Shown piece after piece: positions 57,353 to 64,000 of a DNA stretch of 64,000 nt. Under the pieces are notes generated by a model that was not told where the DNA came from, did not search any database, and was given only the letters and a program-made list of their open reading frames with translations. This DNA comes from Blakeslea trispora. Lineage: Eukaryota; Mucoromycota; Mucoromycetes; Mucorales; Choanephoraceae. The position numbers were made by a program, and so were the translations under genes. The number at the start of each line of letters is the position of its first letter. Position 1 is the stretch's first letter. The stretch lies in contig JAIWNE010000028.1 in NCBI GenBank assembly GCA_025331445.1, positions 267,829 to 331,828 on the forward strand. The letters are read 5' to 3'.

Positions 57353-57357
<5 letters not shown>
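55748..57357 (-). repeat. Long inverted repeat, right arm
   Basis: Reverse complement of the left arm (50058-51806). It is shorter (1610 against 1749 bp) mainly because tandem tracts have fewer units: CCAGTAT about 11 (56192-56268), CAATAGTTCT 12 (56533-56652) and CTT about six (56929-56947). Its outer end merges into a (GA)n tract (57359-57419). Confidence 0.9.
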
Positions 57358-57422
<65 letters not shown>

Positions 57423-58461
57423 AAGAAAGAAAAGACAAGGAAAGGGATAGAAATGCGAGAGATAGATCCAAATAAGACATAATAAAAGGAAACAAAGAAT
57501 TTATGCATTTTTGCAACAAAACAAAGCCAAGGAGGAAAAAAAAAGAGTGAAGTCTAGATGAAGATTGCAGCTAAAAGAGAGTAAATCTGCAGTGATGGTT
57601 GAGAAAAAGTAGAGATAAAAAAAAAAGAAAGGAGAGGCCCAAGAGAGTTATGGTCATAACAGAGGCTATGGTTGAATAAGCAGGTGAAATGCCAAAGACT
57701 GAATGCTTACGTTTCTGTCAAGATGACTGCAGCTTATGCTGACAGAGATCATTCCGACAGCTACAGTAGTCGCTCGATCCGAGGGTGTTTGATCTAAGGG
57801 CATTTGATCTAAGGGTGTCTGATCTAAGAGTATGCTCAATATAAGAGTGGACATTTCTTGACAATGAGACAATGGAGCACCAAGTGAATGGAGGATGATC
57901 TTTTTCCCTCCTTTTGTTCAAAGCGACCGATAATATCCGACGTATGTTGGATTAGAATGCATTGGTATGGCTTGGCTTTTGACTTGATTTTGAGAGAAGG
58001 CTTGATAATCCCAGACACATACCAGAGATGGCAAAAGCAGTAACGGATTCGGATTCGGATTCGAACAACAGAACAAAAGGAGACAATAAATAAAAGCTTT
58101 GGTTTTTGACGCCAGCCAAGTTCCTCTTGAATTTTTGAAAGGCTCTTCTTCTCTTCTTCTCTTCTTGACAATCAGAAAAGTCTGGCTTCAACGTGATGCA
58201 GTACACAGACGACACACTATTATCGAGAGAACATGTGAAGCTTCAAGAACAGCAACTACTCGTATTGTTTTTGTTCGGCTGCATATCGTGGTTATAAGTA
58301 TCTTCAACATGATTCTATAGAGAAGAGAAGAAAAGAAAAAGAAGAAAAAAATAAAGATAACACGGACCAGTTCAAATCGATCGTGAGGTATGGATGTAAA
58401 CAAAAGAAAAAGAAAAGAAAAGAAAAGAAAAAGAAAAGAAAAGAAAAAAAGAAAAGAAAAG

Positions 58462-58492
<31 letters not shown>

Positions 58493-59095
58493 GAAAAGAA
58501 AAGAAAAGAAAAGACAGCTGTCAAGAGTTAGTTAGCTCTATGAATACGGCAAGAACGAAAGGCTTGAGTTGTATGAAGAATATGTGCTTTTCTGTTTGAT
58601 TGATCCATATCAATAAACATAACCTCACCAGAACACAAAAGACCTTTATGGTGCGCATTTTGATCCGTGGAAAGAGGTATACGCATAGGATACCTAATTA
58701 TCCACTATTTTAGATTCATACAACAACGTCAATTTCGCCACCTCCATCTCTGCCACCTCCATCTCCATCTCCACCTTTTCTTCTTTGCTCAAAGAATGTA
58801 GCGACAGGATCCATCTGTCTTTTCCTTTTCTTCTTTCACAAGCACTTTGATCACTGTTACTACTGTCATCCCACTCGACGTCTCAGACATCTTTGGTCTT
58901 TTCCTAAGCAGACCTACTCTCGCCTGCTGTTCCAAATCACAAGTAACCAGTTTCATCCTCACTTCATACACCTGTCCATACCTAAATAGCAAAACTAGCC
59001 ATCTCCAACCTGTTTATTTTTCACTTTATCTTTTTTTTTTTAGTATAACCAAAGCCATTTGTTCCTCACTTTGCAAATAATTTTTCCGTTTGGTG
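57358..59095. other. Spacer between right arm and repeat copy B
   Basis: About 1.7 kb of low-complexity DNA with no supported gene. It holds (GA)n at 57359-57419, three to four 16-bp units of TTTGATCTAAGGGTGT type at 57786-57832, a GGATTC triplet repeat near 58049, AAAAG repeats at 58400-58515 and CACCTCCATCTC-type repeats near 58740-58780. Two ORFs (58099-58320 plus, 58789-58992 minus) have no recognisable domain. Confidence 0.55.
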
Positions 59096-62093
59096 TATTT
59101 CATGCCGACATTCACTCTCCTGTGACAGCCAAACTCCTCTTTAATTTGCAGTGATACTTGTCCAACAAGTCAGATAAGCTTAAAAGATGACACTCGAGAA
59201 AAGAAGAAGAAGAGTGAAGAATGAACAAGTACTGCTGTCATCTAAACAAAAGAATAATAAGCAGTTTCATTTGTACTCATCTGAGTTGAAAAGGCTATAC
59301 ATATATATATATATATATATATAATTCCACATAGGTTATTAAGCATAGCTTCCTAGCACTGGAAACTGAGATGAAGCCACCCGTTCCTTTAATGGCAGGT
59401 AATAGAGACCGTTAAATGCAAAGTACCAGTAATTGGTACTATGTAAGTTATATTCTGTAACTTCATTAGCTTGGGCTTGCATGTATGTTTTCTTTTGCTC
59501 TTTTTCTGAGGAATATGTGAAATCAAAATAAAAAAAAAAAAAGGAAATCAATGGTTGAGATAATCAAATTCTGTTCTTTGTGTGAGGATTGAGTCTTAAG
59601 AAAGTCTTTGGCTTTAATGCCATGTATAACTTGCTTAGAGAATGCTTGACAGCCAAATGAAGACAATGAGACAGAATTCTGATATTTTTGGAGCCAAACA
59701 AAATACACTTTAAAATCAGAAACACAAGCATATTGAAAAGTTCGCATCAATAACAATAATAACCAGAAATAAATACCACATAACAGCCTCTCTAATAGGG
59801 ATATACAGCATTTTTATAAACCGTTGCTTATAGTGCAGAATGTCAATATAAAGGGAACACTAGTATACAACAATAGTATCTCAACCCTGTAAATCAAACA
59901 CAGCCAATCCTCACAATCAGACAAGTAAATCCTTGGTGCTTCCAATTCCAAAAGTACAGCATATGTCTTTCTCTCAAGAGAAAAAACCATCTTGACAGCT
60001 ATCTCAGAGCCCAAACATAAAAAAAAAGAACAAGAAAACAAAGTTACACAGTGCTTGGATCCAGATCTTCATTGGAGACAACAATTCATCTTTCTTTCTT
60101 TTTTCTCAGAGTAAATCAAACGAGATGTAACCCTTTCGTTCAAATGTTATTATACAGCACTGATTCTTCTTTCTTTCTTACAACTGGCTTAAAGGGGTAT
60201 CAGCATCTATTTGATGCTTTAGATTTGGCGGATAAGCCACCAGACAAGTCTTTGAAATTGAACGTATCTCACTGTTATCTTCTCATAAACACTTGGTTAT
60301 TGTAGGACAGGTATTACTGACTGACTAACTGACTGAATGAATTTGCTTAGTTTAAGTTGTTCATTCTAATCATGCTTTGATTCATTTTTGAACATAACGA
60401 GGTCTCGGCTAGAAGTACCTCTTTTTTTTTTTCTTTTCCTTTCTTGCTCCGCATAATTTCATGATTTCGGTGTTGGCTATGTGTTACTGCAATTGTAGAG
60501 GAGCTCTCTATCCAAAGCCATTAGCTGCATAATAAAGCAAGCTCCTTCATATTGTCAATTCCCTTTTACTCTCTATTGTATCAGTTATACAAAGAAAGAT
60601 AGAGAGAGAGAGAAAAAAAAGAAAGAAGCCAAAAATACATGTTGATGATGTGCTACGTCATCATTGTGCTTATCATTATGATTGGTTTTGAGAAAATAGG
60701 GAGGAGAAGGCAATTTTCATATAGAGGAAAAAAAAAAAAATCCGCCCTATTTTTTTTTCTCTTTTTTTCTCTTCAAGGGCAAGGTGATTCTTGCTATCGC
60801 ACAGACTGAGGCAGCTCGTTACTGTTTCTTCAGTAATGCACAGTTGCAAGAGAGACCGGCGTGAATGACATCTTTTCGATAGACGCGTTGGCTGCTGTTA
60901 TGTTTGAAAGGGTGCCCTCCTGATTTCGTAGCAGTGTTGGACTTTCTCTTTTGCTGATCTCTTTCTCCCTTCTCGCATGACTATTCTTTTGCTTTTTAGT
61001 CCCCTTCAGTGAGGGAGCAGTAGAGAATAAGAGAGCTAGGAGTTGGAGTTAAAGGGGAGGATACTCTCACTCAGGATGTGACAGCTTCACTTTTTTTCTT
61101 TCTTTCTTTCTTTTTCGTTAGAGAGAGAGTTAGAGGGAGAGAGAGAGGGTGATGCCTGGACGTATGCTGGCTACCCTAGTCAAGTGAGAGCTGTGGTTCT
61201 TTGAGCTATGGTTCTTTACTAGGCAGGTTCAGACGTGGATATTAGAAGCAATTCGGGGAGTGCTTATGGAAGATGAAGAGCGGGGAGGGTGGGTACCCCT
61301 AGCATACAAGTTATGTTTTCTTCATACGAAATATGACACTCTTTTTCCTTTCGAGTCTTTGACATATGCGACACTTTGAGGGTATTGGTTACCTTTGCTC
61401 TCATTGCTTGTCGTCAACCCCTAGGGATCCTCAGTAGGACGTTGGTATGGTCTTCCCCTGTTTTACCTTACGAGGTCACTCAGGCGGTATCTCGCACCGT
61501 GAGCTAGAGAAGAGGGTAGATTGAAGTCAACCTCCACGATTGGTTACCCTTGGAAACAGTTGTAATAAACTGGCTAATAGACTTCTAACATTATGTTGTT
61601 ATAAATCCAATAAATAAACACTTGTTATAAAATCTTACTTTTCTTTTTTTTTTACTTTTTTTCTTTTTGCTCGCTAAAGATGCATTTCTTGATCACTTAA
61701 TTTTGTTGAATGAATAAGAGTTCAATCAATTCAGTAAATTATGCCTACATTCAATAAGCATTCTACTGACTGACACTAGGTTGCTCGATTACTGTTACTC
61801 TTATGTGATCAAACCTATCTAAATCTACTGCTTGATCAAACCTAATCTCTACCTGACTTGGATGGAATGATGAACATCCTCTACACACTCTATTATGCTT
61901 GTCGATTGCTTCATGATCCATCCTCAAGATTCATGCATATATTTCCAGCCCTTTATCTCTCTCATATAGTAGTGCTTTAACAAGGTGTGCTTTTGTTTGA
62001 GAAGCACTCTACTGATCTCATACATGTTTGCATAGTCAAGGCTTATTCTTCTTACTTGATAGTATGTGCTACTCTCAGTCCTTTTTCTCTCTC
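59096..62093 (+). repeat. Direct repeat, copy B (about 3.0 kb)
   Basis: Same orientation and almost the same sequence as 45249-48267, with scattered 1- to 12-bp indels. Differences fall mainly in homopolymers and the TA microsatellite, so the duplication is recent. Confidence 0.9.
59339..60041 (-). other. Gene-like ORF cluster inside repeat copy B
   Basis: Same three minus-strand ORFs as in copy A (45510-46212), with the same lengths and sequences. Since the copies are nearly identical, their joint conservation says little about selection. Confidence 0.35.
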
Positions 62094-62715
62094 AGTAATT
62101 GCATTATGGTCAGTAAGATGCTTAAACAATATAGTAAAGAGGGTGCAACGATAATTGATAGTGAACCTCTCATTTACTCTTACTCACTCACTCACTCACT
62201 CACTCACTCACTCACTCACTCACTCTCACAGAAGGAAGATGGATCTTTCATTGCTTTACATGCTTCTCCACGTGATACATTCATTGTACTATTTCGGATA
62301 GGCAAGAATGGTTGAATGTAAACACATCAAAGAATACAACCAAATAAAAGATATGGCACAACAGTTATGTGCAACATACAACATATAATTACATTCAAGA
62401 CAACAGCAGCTATACAACAATTAACACCACATACTAAGTTAGATACTTTCTACTATTATAAACAACTCTGTAAATTACAGTAATACTGAAATTCACAATC
62501 AGACAGGAAACCCTTATTGTTTCCAATTGAAGAATTCAACATAAACATCAATAGCTGTCATTATACATAAAAAGCAATATGATTCAGGATTGATTACTCA
62601 TACAATTACTCTCAGTTTAAAATCAAGGATAAACCATTCCTAAATCCTTTAGTATAAATGCTCTTGTAAAGATCAGAACAGATAGAACTCTCTCACACTT
62701 TTATTCTCAATAAAT
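62094..62715. other. Spacer with (CTCA)n microsatellite and diverged repeat fragment
   Basis: After copy B, an ORF at 62028-62315 has EGATIIDSEPLIYSYSL, then a (CTCA)n tract at about 62185-62225 and EDGSFIALHASPRDTFIVLF; it is unrecognised. The part 62460-62600 is a diverged copy of 46045-46180 of the 3-kb repeat (shared CTGTAAAT, CACAATCAGACA and TTTCCAATT blocks). Confidence 0.5.
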
Positions 62716-63039
62716 TTGTATAACCCGTTTCAAAGTACTTACTCTTTGATCTCACTTTCTGTCTGTCATACAAACTTCACAGTTACCACCGAATCTACCA
62801 CTCTTTATTCCTTGGTCTCGTCTGCTGCCTTGGACAAAAATATCGACAAAAGTGATATAGTCGCTTTGGGCAATTGGAACCACTCACAGACCTTTGAAAG
62901 CCATTATCAGCGCAACCATATGCTCCAAGTCGAATTCGCTTCTACACTCCTAACTGTTGAGGACGTCTCTGTCTCTCCTGGTATGGGCGAAGAAGACGGA
63001 CACTTTGAAGATGCTTTAGATACTCTGGATCAGCAATAG
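62716..63039 (+). pseudogene. Tyrosine-recombinase-like C-terminal fragment
   Basis: An ORF of 107 codons. SAALDKNIDKSDIVALGNWN then HSQTFESHYQRNHMLQVEFA resembles the C-terminal part of tyrosine recombinases in DIRS- or Crypton-type elements: the helix before the catalytic end, the GNW motif and the Tyr in FxxHYxR. The upstream HxxR element is not intact (TTESTTLYSLVSS). It ends in an acidic tail (GMGEEDGHFEDALDTLD). No reverse transcriptase or other domain is near, so it is a remnant or a captured fragment. Confidence 0.5.
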
Positions 63040-63069
63040 TAATCTTCCTAATTTGTTTCTCTGATGGTT

Positions 63070-63475
63070 TAAGGATTAGCAGTCATTGCAAAAAAAAAGC
63101 AAAGTAAACCTTCCCTATTTAGAAGGATTAGCAGCCGTTACGAAAAAAAAGCAAAGTAATCCTTCCCTATTTAGAAGGATTAGCAGCCGTTACGAAAAAA
63201 AAGCAAAGTAATCCTTCCCTATTTAGAAGGATTAGCAGCCGTTACGAAAAAAAAGCAAAGTAATCCTTCCCTATTTAGAAGGATTAGCAGTCATTGCAAA
63301 AAAAAAGCAAAGTAAACCTTCCCTATTTAGAAGGATTAGCAGCCGTTACGAAAAAAAAGCAAAGTAAACCTTCCCTATTTAGAAGGATTAGCATCATTGC
63401 AAAAAAAAAGCAAAGTAAACCTTCCCTATTTAGAAGGATTAGCAGTCATTGCAAAGTAATCCTTCCCTATTTAGA
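63070..63475 (+). repeat. Array of ~53-bp iterated repeats
   Basis: About seven to eight head-to-tail units of the pattern AAGGATTAGCAGCCGTTACG, A/G-rich core with AAAGCAAAGTAA, then CCTTCCCTATTTAGAAGG. Two subtypes alternate irregularly: CAGCCGTTACG and CAGTCATTGCA. CCTTC…GAAGG at the unit border is an imperfect palindrome. The array leads straight into the third arm copy. Confidence 0.9.
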
Positions 63476-64000
63476 AGGTGCATTTTATTTTGTTTTTTTT
63501 TGCAATCGTTTTTACCATGGAGGCAAATATGGAATCTACTCACAGGGACCTTTGACTTATAGATGCTTGCTGTATCCAACTAAAGCCCAGCAAAAAGAGG
63601 CAAAAGAATAGTGGGAGTACGACAGAGGAACGTCTTGTTTCTGTTTTGCAAACCTGAACCAACAACTACTCAGGTTATATAAACGGTTGAGACAGCGCTC
63701 GTATCCTGAGCAAATGCAGATGCAGAGTAGGCACCAGTTGGAAGGAAAATGTGCTAGTTGAACAAGTGTCTCGCTGCAGAATAGGCTGTAGCTACTGTTG
63801 ACTTCGAAGGTAAGATAGATAAAAGAGGACAGAACAAGGTGACACATCGAACGTAGAAGGTTGAGTATTGAATACTGGATACTGGATACTGGATACTGGA
63901 TACTGGATACTGGATACTGGATACTGGATACTGGATACTGGATACTGGATACTGGATACTGGATACTGGATACTGGATACGGATACTGGATACTGATTAC
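63476..64000 (-). repeat. Third copy of the inverted-repeat arm (cut by window end)
   Basis: Same orientation as the right arm (55748 onward), from GGTGCATTTTATTTTG to the CCAGTAT minisatellite (ATACTGG on this strand, from about 63874), where the window ends. Confidence 0.9.

Noticed and set aside
57217..57519. Ser/Leu-rich and Glu/Arg-rich ORFs
   Set aside because: Translations of the (GA)n tract.
63481..64000. Possible telomere at the window end
   Set aside because: The repeats are ATACTGG and the 53-bp unit, not TTAGGG-type telomere repeats.
1..64000. tRNA or rRNA genes
   Set aside because: No cloverleaf with a GGTTCRA-type T-loop, and no rRNA-like block, was found on either strand by eye.

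Overview
The window is nuclear DNA of a filamentous fungus, most likely a mucoralean (Mucoromycota). The base composition is AT-rich, the introns are short (about 45 to 75 nt) with GTAAG starts and AG ends, and promoters and UTRs are full of poly(A)/poly(T) runs. Gene content supports this: calcineurin A, a Zn2Cys6 regulator, Gis2-type zinc-knuckle protein, PMP47-type carrier, Pho88/SND3, CMR1, a Gemin6-like protein, a dysbindin-like protein, and hypothetical families and DNA transposons of the kind that are expanded in Mucorales. No tRNA, rRNA, CRISPR array or telomere repeat was found.

Layout. (1) 1-5460 is a transposon graveyard. A decayed multi-exon gene with a PD...EAK nuclease-like signature (0.3-1.65 kb) is followed by a full-length but frameshifted piggyBac-type element (1708-4271) with TTAA at both ends. 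It sits at the C-terminal end of a decayed IS630/Tc1-mariner transposase on the minus strand (4272-5455). (2) 6.6-44.7 kb is ordinary gene-rich chromosome: a protein kinase, a polytopic membrane protein, Gemin6-like, a small hypothetical protein, a CobW/ZNG1-type GTPase, a ferric-reductase-like oxidoreductase, a TCO89-like protein, CMR1, a peroxisomal carrier, Pho88, Gis2, a Myb/SANT protein, several fungal hypotheticals, a GPATCH4-like protein, an LtrA membrane protein, a Zn2Cys6 factor, a dysbindin-like protein and calcineurin A. Many neighbours are tail-to-tail with only 2 to 33 nt between stop codons. A Mutator-like transposase relic lies near 35.5-36.3 kb. (3) 44.7-64 kb is repeat-dominated and gene-poor, possibly subtelomeric or another repeat-rich domain. 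It holds a direct duplication of about 3.0 kb (45249-48267 and 59096-62093). Between the two copies is a large inverted repeat (arms 50058-51806 and 55748-57357). Its loop carries one C2H2 zinc-finger gene and a decayed IS630-type element with TIRs and TA ends. A third copy of the arm starts at 63.5 kb behind an array of about 53-bp repeats and runs off the window. A tyrosine-recombinase-like fragment lies at 62.7-63.0 kb.

The housekeeping genes do not form one pathway. Shared themes are RNA processing and translation (Gemin6-like, Gis2, GPATCH4-like), membrane and organelle traffic (Pho88/SND3, PMP47, dysbindin-like), metal handling (CobW/ZNG1 and ferric reductase, tail-to-tail) and signalling (kinase, calcineurin, TCO89-like). 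The most unusual part is the long inverted repeat with its captured zinc-finger gene, unstable minisatellites and extra arm copy. Exon boundaries below were read by eye from GT/AG sites and reading-frame continuity, not from transcript data.
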